The notes below the pieces were generated by a model. The model had not been told where the DNA came from. It did no database searches and saw only the letters and a program-made list of their open reading frames with translations. Of a stretch of 64,000 nucleotides of DNA, positions 1-7,814 are shown in pieces. Origin of the DNA: Marinobacter nauticus (GTDB lineage: Bacteria > Pseudomonadota > Gammaproteobacteria > Pseudomonadales > Oleiphilaceae); assembly GCF_003634635.1 (NCBI RefSeq), contig NZ_RBJB01000002.1:310001-374000 (forward strand), written 5' to 3'. Each line of letters opens with the position of its first letter. Positions within the stretch are counted from its first letter, which is position 1. The position numbers were made by a program, and so were the translations under genes.

Positions 1-20
1 AGTTTTAGCAAATCACAGAT

Positions 21-50
21 AAAAAGCCGCCTGGCTCAGAGCAGAGCGGC
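21..50 (-). terminator. Possible terminator of the sigma factor gene
   Basis: On the minus strand a GCCGC...GCGGC stem is followed by five T. The left arm lies inside the last codons of the sigma gene, so the hairpin overlaps the stop codon. The stem is short, so this is only a plausible intrinsic terminator. Confidence 0.35.
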
Positions 51-632
51 CAGCTCGTTTCGTGCACGGTGCAGGATGACCCGCAGGTTTCCATGGGAAA
101 TCTGCAGAACGTCAGATACCTGCGAACCGGTGAGCGGGCTCATCCCCTTCAGCAGAATTGCGTTGGCGTGATCCCGGTTCATATTCTTCATTTCAACGCG
201 AATGCGTTCCTGAACCTTTGCAGTCTGGGTAGCCAACTCAGGTTCGCTGAGATGCCCGGCGGCGCCATTTAATTGGTTATCCGGTGAGTTATCGGACAAC
301 AGGGCAAGGCTGGGCGTCGCAGGGAATTCTTTACGTTTTTCCCGGTAGGTATTAAACGCTTTATTGGTCACGATCCGGCACAGCCAGGTTTTCAGCGACG
401 AACGGCCCTCGAAAGAAGCAATGGCTCCAATGGCTGCCATCCAGGCCTCCTGAGCGATATCCTCGGCAACCGCTGCAGAGGTGTATCTGGCCGCAACTCT
501 CAGCATCACTGGATGATATCTCCGGTAAGCTTCCGTAAAGGCTTTTGGTTGCCCGGCCTGCAGGCCATCTATCAAATCAGCTTCAAGCCCAAACACGGGC
601 GCTTTCCGCGTGGTTTTGATTTGTATGTCCAT
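36..632 (-). CDS. ECF-type RNA polymerase sigma factor
   Basis: This is a 198-residue protein of the extracytoplasmic-function sigma family, which directs RNA polymerase to a small regulon. Region 2 spans about residues 20-98 and contains the core-binding AEDIAQEAW motif near 56-64, followed by the SSLKTWLCRIVTN segment. Region 4, a helix-turn-helix ending in RVILHRARNEL, occupies the last 60 residues. I chose the ATG giving MDIQ; a longer reading begins 81 bases upstream with a Cys-rich stretch unlike the family. No anti-sigma gene is adjacent. It faces away from a TetR gene across a palindrome-rich region, so TetR control is likely. Family is certain; the signal and regulon are unknown. Confidence 0.85.
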   Translation of the reverse strand: MDIQIKTTRKAPVFGLEADLIDGLQAGQPKAFTEAYRRYHPVMLRVAARYTSAAVAEDIAQEAWMAAIGAIASFEGRSSLKTWLCRIVTNKAFNTYREKRKEFPATPSLALLSDNSPDNQLNGAAGHLSEPELATQTAKVQERIRVEMKNMNRDHANAILLKGMSPLTGSQVSDVLQISHGNLRVILHRARNELAALL

Positions 633-736
633 CGTGCTCTTCTCCGTGTCGTATTCGCTGGTGGTTCGTAAATGGCACCGACAACAACACCAGTCAAAAA
701 ACACCTTGTTCATAACGCCCGTGGCATTTCCTGAAG

Positions 737-778
737 TAGACAGGTCGGTCTATTTTTAATTCTAGACAGATCTGTCTA
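737..778. promoter_or_regulatory. Tandem palindromes, likely TetR operator
   Basis: Two 16-bp palindromes, TAGACAGGTCGGTCTA (737-752) and TAGACAGATCTGTCTA (763-778), lie 26 bp centre to centre between the sigma and TetR genes. The second is perfect and the first has one mismatched pair. Half-site TAGAC is shared by all four arms. The position fits an operator at which the adjacent TetR protein represses its own gene and possibly the sigma gene. Confidence 0.6.
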
Positions 779-821
779 ATTTGGTCAAGATATATTCAGT
801 GAAAAAAATAGAGGTCTGGAG

Positions 822-1391
822 ATGGGACGAAGACAGGATTTGATCGATACGGCATTGCGACTGTTCTACGAGCACGGAATTCATGCTATCGGTATCAACC
901 AGGTGCTTCAGGAGTCGGGTGTCGCAAAGCAAACGCTCTACAACCACTTCGAGAGCAAGGACAGCCTGGTAGAGGCGGCTGTCGAACATCGAGACAAGCT
1001 GTTTTTCCAATGGCTGGAGTCGCGAATGAACAGTCGACCGGCAGGAAGGGAGGCTCTCATGGAAATGTTCGATGCCGTTCACGATTGGTTCAATAACCGC
1101 GTACCGACACTGCATCGTTTCTACGGGTGCTTTTTTATCAACACCTGTGGTGAGTACAGTGATCCCGAGCATCCGGTACACAAACGATGTGCGGCTCACA
1201 AAAGCAGGATTTTTGAACTCCTGAAGCGGCATGCTCTGGAAATCTACAGTTCAGAAACTGATGCAGAAGAGTTGGCTAACGCTCTGTTTTTACTGAAAGA
1301 GGGCGCTATTGTTAAGGCCCACGTTGAAGGTGATCTGGATGCTGCGCTGAAGGCAAAAGCGATTGCCTCAAGGATGATTTCGCCGCACTGA
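822..1391 (+). CDS. TetR/AcrR family transcriptional regulator
   Basis: This 189-residue repressor has an N-terminal TetR helix-turn-helix (about residues 20-45, with INQVLQESGVAKQTLYNHF) followed by an all-helical ligand-binding domain. The start is the ATG preceded by GGAGAT. It lies 44 bp downstream of two matching palindromes that are likely its operator. The C-terminal domain resembles TetR proteins that control small reductases and electrophile responses, but the ligand cannot be read from sequence. A perfect inverted repeat straddles its stop codon. Confidence 0.85.
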   Translation: MGRRQDLIDTALRLFYEHGIHAIGINQVLQESGVAKQTLYNHFESKDSLVEAAVEHRDKLFFQWLESRMNSRPAGREALMEMFDAVHDWFNNRVPTLHRFYGCFFINTCGEYSDPEHPVHKRCAAHKSRIFELLKRHALEIYSSETDAEELANALFLLKEGAIVKAHVEGDLDAALKAKAIASRMISPH

Positions 1392-1411
1392 GAGTCAGCG
1401 CGGCGAAATCA
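1375..1411. terminator. Hairpin between convergent tetR and nrtS-like genes
   Basis: TGATTTCGCCGC (1375-1386) pairs perfectly with GCGGCGAAATCA (1400-1411), a 12-bp stem with a 13-nt loop. It overlaps the tetR stop and ends just before the stop of the opposing gene, so it could end transcription in both directions. There is no long T tract, so efficiency is uncertain. Confidence 0.5.
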
Positions 1412-1417
1412 GGGTAG

Positions 1418-1663
1418 TTAACGATACCTGGAAACGGGCACATTCAGCCCGGAGGATTTCTGGCAATCCCGCTCGCTGGACAGCTTGCCGAGCATGAAAA
1501 CGCAGAATGGAACGCAGTAGGTCAAGGCTGCCGGCAGCCACTGAATCTTCTCGTATCCGAACAACGCATCATGCTGGTTGATCAGCGACAGAATCGAACC
1601 TACTACGAGGGCAACCTTGGCCGCCTGTTTGTGGTAACGCCTGAACAGTTCAAGCAACTGCAT
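1418..1663 (-). CDS. NrtS-like small membrane protein
   Basis: This 81-residue protein has two predicted membrane helices. The first contains ALVVGSILSLINQHDALFG, close to the signature of the NrtS family of small nitrate/nitrite transporter proteins; the second contains LTYCVPFCVFMLG. The start giving MQLLELF is preferred; an alternative lies 15 bases upstream. Its 5' end overlaps the last 14 bases of the flavoprotein gene, suggesting translational coupling. Transport of nitrate or nitrite is inferred from the family and no nitrate metabolism gene is nearby, so the true substrate here is uncertain. Confidence 0.6.
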   Translation of the reverse strand: MQLLELFRRYHKQAAKVALVVGSILSLINQHDALFGYEKIQWLPAALTYCVPFCVFMLGKLSSERDCQKSSGLNVPVSRYR

Positions 1664-3071
1664 GGGATACCTCCTCACGTTCTATCTTTTTCAGCTGTTC
1701 TGCGGCATCCCGGAAGGCGGTGCGGACACCCTCTTCAATAACCGGGTGATAGAAAGGCATCCCGAGTATCTCGTGTACCGTAAGAGACTGCTGCACGGCC
1801 CAGGCCAGTAGGTGGCCAATATGCTCCGCAGCCGGTCCAAACATTTCTGCGCCCATTAGAGTGCCGTTGTGCTGGTCTGCGTAGACCTTCAGCATTCCCT
1901 GGTTTTTGGCCATTACCCGGCTTCTTCCCTGATTGTGGAAGCTAACCTTCCCGGTAATGAAGGTGTGTGGCACCAGTTCGTGGGCTCGCTTGCCCACACT
2001 GGCAATCTGGGGGTCGGAAAAGACAACGCCCAGCCCGGCACGTCGATGACCGGGTTTTACAGTGGGAAAGGTTCCCGCGTTGCTGCCCGCGATACGCCCC
2101 TCATCGGAGGCCTCATGCAACAGGGGCAGCTCGTTGTTGGCATCACCGGCAATAAAGATGTGCGATGCACTGGTTTGCATGGTTAATCGATCGAAGACAG
2201 GAGCGCCGCGGGTGTCCAGCGCGATTCCGGTATTTTCGAGGCCGAGCTTGTCAGTGTTTGGTATGCGGCCGGTTGCCGCCAGAACATAGTCAACCACAAC
2301 CGTATGAACGATGCCTCCTTGCGTGCGGTAGGTGACCTGAACACCGTTCAGGATTTCTTTTGCTGCAAGGACCTCGGCATGAAGGACGAGATCAAATTCG
2401 GACTGGAAAGTATCCGCCGCAATTTTCCGGATTTCCGAGTCGGCAATGCCTCCGATCGATTCTTTGCGCGACAGCATCGTAACCTTGACGTTGAGCCGGC
2501 TTAGAGCCTGCCCCAGTTCCAGACCGATAACACCTGTCCCGACAACCAGTACGGATGCCGGAAGTTGCTCCAGTTCGAATACATCGTCATTAACGAGCAG
2601 TCGGTTACCCGCGTCCTTTAGTGCTTCGGGGATAAATGGTCTGGACCCTGTTGCAATAACAATCCGGTCGGCAGTGATTTCGAGACCGTTATCGATCTGC
2701 AAACGATGGGCGTCCAGGAAGCGTGCGTAACCACGGACCTTATGGCTATCATCAAAGTCGTCGACGTCTTCGACAACAAACCCGACGAAGCGGTCGCGTT
2801 CTCTCTTTACCCGGTCAAGTACCGCTGAACCGTCGGTCTCGACGGTCGGCACATTGAGTCCGAATACCCCTGCATGCTTTGCGCCGTGGGCGGCCTCTGC
2901 AGCGGCAATCAAAAGTTTACTGGGCATACAGCCCACACGGGCACAGGTGGTGCCATAGTGGCCACCCTCTATCAGCGCGATGCTGTCGATATGTTTGCGA
3001 GCTTCCCGGTAGGCACCCATACCCGCTGTGCCCGTGCCAATGATGGCAACATCCACTTTTCGTTTGAGCAT
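1650..3071 (-). CDS. Dihydrolipoyl dehydrogenase-like disulfide oxidoreductase
   Basis: This 473-residue class I pyridine nucleotide-disulfide oxidoreductase has an FAD-binding GTGTAG motif near residues 12-17, a redox-active pair TCARVGC (C43 and C48), an NAD(P)H-binding GTGVIGLELG motif mid-protein, the FAD motif IFIAGDAN, and the C-terminal HPVIEE stretch (H442) that completes the active site at the dimer interface. It is not beside 2-oxoacid dehydrogenase genes, so it may serve another disulfide or quinone substrate rather than a dehydrogenase complex. It sits between glutaredoxin and the NrtS-like gene on the same strand, 30 bp from glutaredoxin, likely one operon. Confidence 0.8.
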   Translation of the reverse strand: MLKRKVDVAIIGTGTAGMGAYREARKHIDSIALIEGGHYGTTCARVGCMPSKLLIAAAEAAHGAKHAGVFGLNVPTVETDGSAVLDRVKRERDRFVGFVVEDVDDFDDSHKVRGYARFLDAHRLQIDNGLEITADRIVIATGSRPFIPEALKDAGNRLLVNDDVFELEQLPASVLVVGTGVIGLELGQALSRLNVKVTMLSRKESIGGIADSEIRKIAADTFQSEFDLVLHAEVLAAKEILNGVQVTYRTQGGIVHTVVVDYVLAATGRIPNTDKLGLENTGIALDTRGAPVFDRLTMQTSASHIFIAGDANNELPLLHEASDEGRIAGSNAGTFPTVKPGHRRAGLGVVFSDPQIASVGKRAHELVPHTFITGKVSFHNQGRSRVMAKNQGMLKVYADQHNGTLMGAEMFGPAAEHIGHLLAWAVQQSLTVHEILGMPFYHPVIEEGVRTAFRDAAEQLKKIEREEVSHAVA

Positions 3072-3101
3072 GCTTGCTGTCCTCTATGTCTCTGGGATCT
3101 T

Positions 3102-3395
3102 TCACACGGTTTGTTCGTGATCAGCTGCCTGGGCAGCATGGCGCTGAAGGAAGCGGACGATGTCCTGGGATTCGTAAAGCCAACGCACCTCTTCGTTCGA
3201 TTCGATTCTGAGGCAGGGAACCTGCGCTCTGCCGCCACCTTTGATCAGCTCAGCCCGATAGACCGGGTTTCGGGCGATATCTCGTTCTTCCACTTTGATG
3301 TCGATGTGCTTCATCGCGGAGCGCGTGTATGCACAAAAAGGGCATGAGCGATAGTGGTACAGAGAGAAAGATGTGGTTTGCGAACTGACGGACAT
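3102..3395 (-). CDS. Glutaredoxin family protein
   Basis: This 97-residue thioredoxin-fold protein has the dithiol site C18-P-F-C21 and the cis-proline segment QVPCLRI, followed by the SQDIVRFLQ helix. It would reduce disulfides or glutathione mixed disulfides in the cytoplasm. The ATG giving MSVSSQ is preceded by AAGGAGA; the longer upstream reading lacks family similarity. The disulfide oxidoreductase gene follows 30 bp downstream on the same strand, which suggests the two act in one redox pathway. The active pair CPFC differs from the commonest CPYC by one conservative change. Confidence 0.8.
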   Translation of the reverse strand: MSVSSQTTSFSLYHYRSCPFCAYTRSAMKHIDIKVEERDIARNPVYRAELIKGGGRAQVPCLRIESNEEVRWLYESQDIVRFLQRHAAQAADHEQTV

Positions 3396-3555
3396 GGGTT
3401 GTCTCCTTCTTCGTGAATGTGCCTGCCATTCTCTGCTCTTTGGCCGGAATGGAGGCGGCAGGAAGGTTGGAATAGTTGTCCATCTGTTTGAGCGGCCGCT
3501 GCTGGTCAACCATATGTGCAAGAAATGAACAATTTCACTTGCATTGCATTAAAAG

Positions 3556-3567
3556 GTGTATATACAC
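3556..3567. promoter_or_regulatory. Palindrome between glutaredoxin and hydrolase genes
   Basis: GTGTATATACAC is a perfect 12-bp palindrome in an AT-rich stretch between two genes facing apart, about 75 bp before the hydrolase start. It contains TATA-like promoter bases, so a bound protein could block a promoter. No regulator can be assigned. Confidence 0.35.
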
Positions 3568-3641
3568 TTTAAATAGGCTGATTCGATATGGGAAGAGGTT
3601 GCCCGGAATCAGAGGCTTTTTTCAGGTTGAGGAAAACGGAA

Positions 3642-4472
3642 ATGAATCTTTCTTTGAATCTATTCCAGGCTGCGTTTGGTGTTTACAGCCGATTGCTGCC
3701 ATCGCGGGCTGCGTCTAAAGCCGTGGAGCTTATGACCAGCCCACGAATCAAGGCTGAACGGCGTGCTTCATCCCGAGAGCTATTCCACACGGTCGTGCCC
3801 CTTCGTAACAAAGGCTTTCTGTCGATTTATGGAAGTGGCCCGAAGAAAATTCTGCTCCTGCATGGATGGTCGGGCTGGATCGGACAATTCAAGGATCTAT
3901 TGAGTGTGATAGATGCTGATGAATACATCGTTTATGCCGTCCATCCGGTCGGGCATGGCGAATCGCAAGCCACCGAATCACATCCGGGTCGCTTTATTGA
4001 GTCGGTTCTGGAAGCCCATGAATACGTGGGTGGTTCGTTTGATGTTGGGGTCGGTCACTCACTGGGTGCCGCGGCGCTTGTTTATGCCCAAGCCAACAAT
4101 GGGTGCTTTGATCGCCTGGTATTGGTCTCAGGCCCGGCAACGATTAAGGGGGTTCTCAGCCGGTTCGCCCGGTTTGTGAACCTTGGCCAGCGGAGTGAAC
4201 GTGTTTTCGTGCGTGATATGGAAGAAACGGTGGGGCTGAGTGTTGATCGCCTGGATTTGCTTGCGCTTGCGCCTGCGATCAAGACACCTGTGTTGCTCAT
4301 CCACGATGATCTGGATTCAGAAGTCCCGGTTGCCGAATCCCGGGCCCTCCAAGAGGCTTTTCCGAGGAGCCGTATGATCCATACAACGGGATATGGCCAT
4401 AGCCGGCTGTTGCAGAATCCAGAAGTGGTTCGCGAAATTGTCGAGTTTACCAGTTCGCCATTCCGGCCTTAA
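3642..4472 (+). CDS. Alpha/beta hydrolase
   Basis: This 276-residue hydrolase has the oxyanion-hole region LLLHGWSGW near residue 73, the nucleophile elbow GHSLG, an acid within DDLDSEVP and the histidine in GYGHSRLL, giving a complete Ser-Asp-His set in the right order. There is no signal peptide, so it is probably cytoplasmic. The ATG giving MNLSLN follows GAGGAAAACGGA, a good ribosome site; an in-frame start 54 bases upstream is less likely. It is monocistronic and faces away from the glutaredoxin gene. Substrate unknown; esterase or ester-bond cleavage is the family default. Confidence 0.75.
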   Translation: MNLSLNLFQAAFGVYSRLLPSRAASKAVELMTSPRIKAERRASSRELFHTVVPLRNKGFLSIYGSGPKKILLLHGWSGWIGQFKDLLSVIDADEYIVYAVHPVGHGESQATESHPGRFIESVLEAHEYVGGSFDVGVGHSLGAAALVYAQANNGCFDRLVLVSGPATIKGVLSRFARFVNLGQRSERVFVRDMEETVGLSVDRLDLLALAPAIKTPVLLIHDDLDSEVPVAESRALQEAFPRSRMIHTTGYGHSRLLQNPEVVREIVEFTSSPFRP

Positions 4473-4529
4473 TTCGAGATTAAAAACGCACCGTCCCTGG
4501 TGCCAAGACGCAAAGCAAACAGCTAAATC

Positions 4530-4781
4530 TCAACCGTGGCTTTCGGGCTGAACCTGGCCACGGATAACAATCTGACCGCTGTATGGAGCCGGTTTGGCCG
4601 TATGGTTCTTAGCGTCGCGATCCTGAATTTCACCGCGAATCACAATCTGGCCGCTGTACGGAGCGGGCTGAGCCTGTTCGGAGCGCGGCTCATCGGATTT
4701 ACGGTCTGCCAGGGTAGCGTTAGCGGGCAGGGCGGCGGCGGCAAAAAGCGAAGCCAGGGTGATCAGTACAAATTTACGCAT
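4530..4781 (-). CDS. Small exported protein with internal duplication
   Basis: This 83-residue protein starts with a clear signal peptide (MRKFVLITLASLF through about residue 22, ending ALPANA). The mature part contains the same 12-residue unit twice, PAPYSGQIVIRG, separated by about 20 charged residues. No known domain was recognised. The start giving MRKF is chosen because only it exposes the signal peptide; upstream in-frame codons lack similarity to anything. It is probably periplasmic. Function unknown. Confidence 0.55.
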   Translation of the reverse strand: MRKFVLITLASLFAAAALPANATLADRKSDEPRSEQAQPAPYSGQIVIRGEIQDRDAKNHTAKPAPYSGQIVIRGQVQPESHG

Positions 4782-5072
4782 AACATATTCTCCAAAGTTC
4801 GATGGGTTGATGCTCATACCGGAGTCGCCAATGGACTCGATATCAGATGGAGCGAAGTATGGAGTTGAAGAGTCGTAACGAATAATTCCCAAACGGTATG
4901 CAATACATCATTTTGGGTGATGGGCACTTGGCAGAAGAGCTCAAATAATGCACGTATAACTACCTACCCATAAGCATGGGTGATGTTTTGAATACCAACG
5001 CTTTATTAGTCCTGAGCGCCAGTCAATCGAAGAATAGCGCCAACTTTACCGACACACTTTTCGGAGTTGGCT

Positions 5073-6098
5073 ATGAATTCTCGTTTTCTGGTACCGATGT
5101 TTGCGGTTTCCCTGTTGGCCTTTACCGCCCATGCCGAGTCCTCAGACTCGGTGATGGCCCTCTCTACGGACAACGATCTCTTTGCCCCAACGCAGACAGA
5201 TCGGGATTACACCGCCGGGGTGGCCATTACGTATTCCTCGAATTCCGAGGAATTCATTAAGAACTCGGTTTCGAGCATCAGTCAGGGACTGGATGGGTAT
5301 GTGCTGCCATTCCTCGGAGGAAAGGTGGCGGAGCCAGAGAGCGCGGCGCTCGAGTTTGGGGTGTATGGCTTCACGCCCGAGGAGATCAAAGAGTCGGCCA
5401 TTGACCGGAACGATCGTCCATACAGCAGCCTGGTTTACCTGTCGTCGAGCCAGAGCTATCAGGCCCTGGCCGCGAAATCGGGCTGGACGACATCAATGAC
5501 CGTGGGCGTGCTGGGGCTGGATGTTTTTAAATCCGGCCAGAATGCGGTTCACAAGGTTGTCAGTAGCGACCGGGCAAATGGCTGGGGCCACCAGATTTCC
5601 AATGGCGGAGAGCTGACCTTCCGATATTCAGCTGCATACCATCAATACCTGGATGCCAGTCAGCCGAATCAGCAGTTCAAACTGACGTATTTCGGTTCAG
5701 CCGGTTACCTGACTGAGTTCGGTGCGGCCCTGGTTTTCAGGGATGGTTTGATCTCATCACCGGATAACCGCTTTAACCCCGAATTGATGGCTTACGGTGA
5801 ACGCGCCCCCGGTGTGTCCGCCCCGGGTGGGCGCGAAAACTACTTCTGGGGCGGAATATCAGTCAAAGCTCGTGCCTACAATGCTTTCTTGCAGGGCCAA
5901 TTCCGGGATTCGGACCATGAGCTGGATGCCAATGAGCTAAACATTCTCCTGGCCGAGGTCTGGGCTGGTTACACCCACAACTTCCTGGTGGGCGCCGAAC
6001 TGAGTTATGTGCTGCGCGTTCAGAGTTCCGAAATCAAATCCGGCACAGGGAACCGTACGCTTGCGTGGGGTGGGCTGGTGTTTAGCAAACGACTGTGA
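5073..6098 (+). CDS. LpxR family (DUF2219) outer-membrane protein
   Basis: This 341-residue protein has a signal peptide (residues 1-21) and a beta-barrel pattern ending in the C-terminal aromatic-hydrophobic strand GLVFSKRL. Near the start of the mature protein it has STDNDLF and TDRDYTAGV, then DRPYSSLVYL and GWGHQISNGGE, the conserved blocks of the lipid A 3'-O-deacylase LpxR family. LpxR proteins remove the 3'-linked acyloxyacyl chain of lipid A in the outer membrane. Catalytic Asn/Asp (NDLF) and His (VHKVV) are present in the expected order. The ATG is preceded by GGAG at 5063. Deacylase activity itself is inferred. Confidence 0.75.
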   Translation: MNSRFLVPMFAVSLLAFTAHAESSDSVMALSTDNDLFAPTQTDRDYTAGVAITYSSNSEEFIKNSVSSISQGLDGYVLPFLGGKVAEPESAALEFGVYGFTPEEIKESAIDRNDRPYSSLVYLSSSQSYQALAAKSGWTTSMTVGVLGLDVFKSGQNAVHKVVSSDRANGWGHQISNGGELTFRYSAAYHQYLDASQPNQQFKLTYFGSAGYLTEFGAALVFRDGLISSPDNRFNPELMAYGERAPGVSAPGGRENYFWGGISVKARAYNAFLQGQFRDSDHELDANELNILLAEVWAGYTHNFLVGAELSYVLRVQSSEIKSGTGNRTLAWGGLVFSKRL

Positions 6099-6215
6099 GA
6101 GCCAGACCGGAAATCATCATTACAGGAAATGGAACTTATACAGTCCTGCAATTGGTTTTCAGTGACAGAAGGCCTCAATGTTCGAAACAGATTTAAACGT
6201 AGAGGAGGTTTGCCG

Positions 6216-6539
6216 ATGAGCAACATAATAGAAGTAACAGATGTAAATTTTGAGCAGGAGGTTGTGAGGAGCGATCGCCCCGTGCTGGTGGATTTTTGGG
6301 CGCCCTGGTGCGGCCCCTGCAAGACGGTTGCACCAATGCTTGAGGAAATCGCAGACGAGTTTGGTGAACAACTGACGATTGCCAAAGTGAACGTGGATGA
6401 CAGCCCGGACATTACTGCCAAAATGCGTATCCGGGGCATTCCGACACTGTCCCTGTTCCAGGGCGGCGGTGTTGTTGCCCAGAAGACAGGGGCTGGAAGT
6501 CTCAGTGAGCTGCGGGCATTTGTAAAAGGCCACCTTTGA
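6216..6539 (+). CDS. Thioredoxin
   Basis: This is a 107-residue classical thioredoxin with active site W31-C-G-P-C35, the preceding VDFWAP strand, and the cis-proline loop IRGIPTL. It reduces cytoplasmic protein disulfides using thioredoxin reductase. AGGAGG lies 8-14 bases before the ATG. It is followed by its own terminator and stands alone. It is not in the context usual for the housekeeping trxA, so it may be an additional paralogue. Confidence 0.9.
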   Translation: MSNIIEVTDVNFEQEVVRSDRPVLVDFWAPWCGPCKTVAPMLEEIADEFGEQLTIAKVNVDDSPDITAKMRIRGIPTLSLFQGGGVVAQKTGAGSLSELRAFVKGHL

Positions 6540-6547
6540 TGCACATA

Positions 6548-6577
6548 AAAGCCTCCTGAACGGGGGCTTCTTCGTTT
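6548..6577 (+). terminator. Intrinsic terminator after thioredoxin
   Basis: AAGCCTCC and GGGGGCTT form a hairpin around TGAACG (one G-T pair), followed by the T-rich TTCTTCGTTT. It begins 9 bp after the thioredoxin stop codon. Confidence 0.65.
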
Positions 6578-6670
6578 AAGTGGTGAACATCGCCTTTGAC
6601 GGAATGCCGCAATTGCGGTCGAGTCATTTGCCAGCCAGAATTGACCGGTGCTCAGGATCAGGAACGTTAG

Positions 6671-7624
6671 ATGAAGACACAAGAACTCCAGCTGTTGTAC
6701 ATATTTGACGCCATTATGACTGAGCGCTCGGTGACCCGCGCTGCAGACCGGCTTGCCATGACCCAGCCTGCCGTATCCAATGCGATCTCAAGGATGCGCC
6801 AGATCTGGAACGACCCGCTGTTCGTGCGAAAAGGCCGAAACATCGAACCGACATCCTATGCACTCAGTCTGTGGCACCAGGTTGGCGATCACATGTATGC
6901 GCTAACCAATGCGGTGAGTGCGACTCAATTCGATCCGGCCACATCAAAGCGAAAGTTTCGCATCGCCGTAACGGATGTAACTGTTGAAATGATCTGGCGC
7001 CAGTTGATTGAATTGCTGGAACGTGACGCGCCGGGAGTGGACGTCCACGCGGTGCCGTACACGCCGGAAGGTACGTACGACGATCTGCGCGAAGCCCATG
7101 TGGATCTGGCGGTAGGTATGCTTACCCAGCACGATCACAGCTTGCGAAGCACCTGGTTGTTTGAAGGTGGATACGTTCTGGCAATGCGTGCCGACCACCC
7201 GCTTGCCGGCCGGCAGATCACCATGGAGGAATTCCTTGAGGCCCGACACCTGCTTGTGACAATGTCAGGGGATGCCCATGGTTTCGTGGACAGTTACCTT
7301 GACCAGAAGGGGTGCAGCAGGCGCATTGCTGCCACAGTTAACCATTTTTCGATTGTTCCCCAGATTCTCAGGGAGTCGAACCTTATTACGGCGGTTCCGG
7401 AACTGATCAGCCAGGACTGTGGCTTCGTGGATGGCCTATGGATGGGGCAATTACCTTTCGAAGTAGATCCGACCAGTCTTTACCTCATTTGGCACACCCG
7501 CCACGACCGTGATCCCGGAATTGTCTGGCTGCGGAACCACGTTGAACGGCTCCTTCGCGAACGCTGGCATGACATTATGACCAGCTCGCCATGTGGCCAT
7601 TCGACCGTAAAGGCAATTGCCTGA
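6671..7624 (+). CDS. LysR family transcriptional regulator (paralogue A)
   Basis: This 317-residue LysR regulator has its winged helix-turn-helix in residues 1-65 (SVTRAADRLAMTQPAVSNAI) and a type 2 periplasmic-binding effector domain after residue 90. It is a close paralogue of the regulator at 25293-26243: the first 68 residues match exactly and differences cluster in the effector half. The sequence resembles NodD/PbpR-type LysR proteins more than CysB types. No divergent target gene lies next to it, so the regulated promoter may be elsewhere. The identical DNA-binding halves imply that both paralogues read the same operator. Confidence 0.85.
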   Translation: MKTQELQLLYIFDAIMTERSVTRAADRLAMTQPAVSNAISRMRQIWNDPLFVRKGRNIEPTSYALSLWHQVGDHMYALTNAVSATQFDPATSKRKFRIAVTDVTVEMIWRQLIELLERDAPGVDVHAVPYTPEGTYDDLREAHVDLAVGMLTQHDHSLRSTWLFEGGYVLAMRADHPLAGRQITMEEFLEARHLLVTMSGDAHGFVDSYLDQKGCSRRIAATVNHFSIVPQILRESNLITAVPELISQDCGFVDGLWMGQLPFEVDPTSLYLIWHTRHDRDPGIVWLRNHVERLLRERWHDIMTSSPCGHSTVKAIA

Positions 7625-7814
7625 AGCGTGTAGAAGCTGAGTCATCACTTTTCGTGATGACAAAGATACCGCAACAGAATTATTCAGCCTCCCGAAAACC
7701 TCCAATAATCCTGTGCAGGTGCCGCAAGTCGCGGCACTGGAAAGGGTTGGTTAAACCGCAGTTTATGCGGTCGGCTTGCCCAATAACCTGCATATCCTGG
7801 AATTTGGAGGGGGA

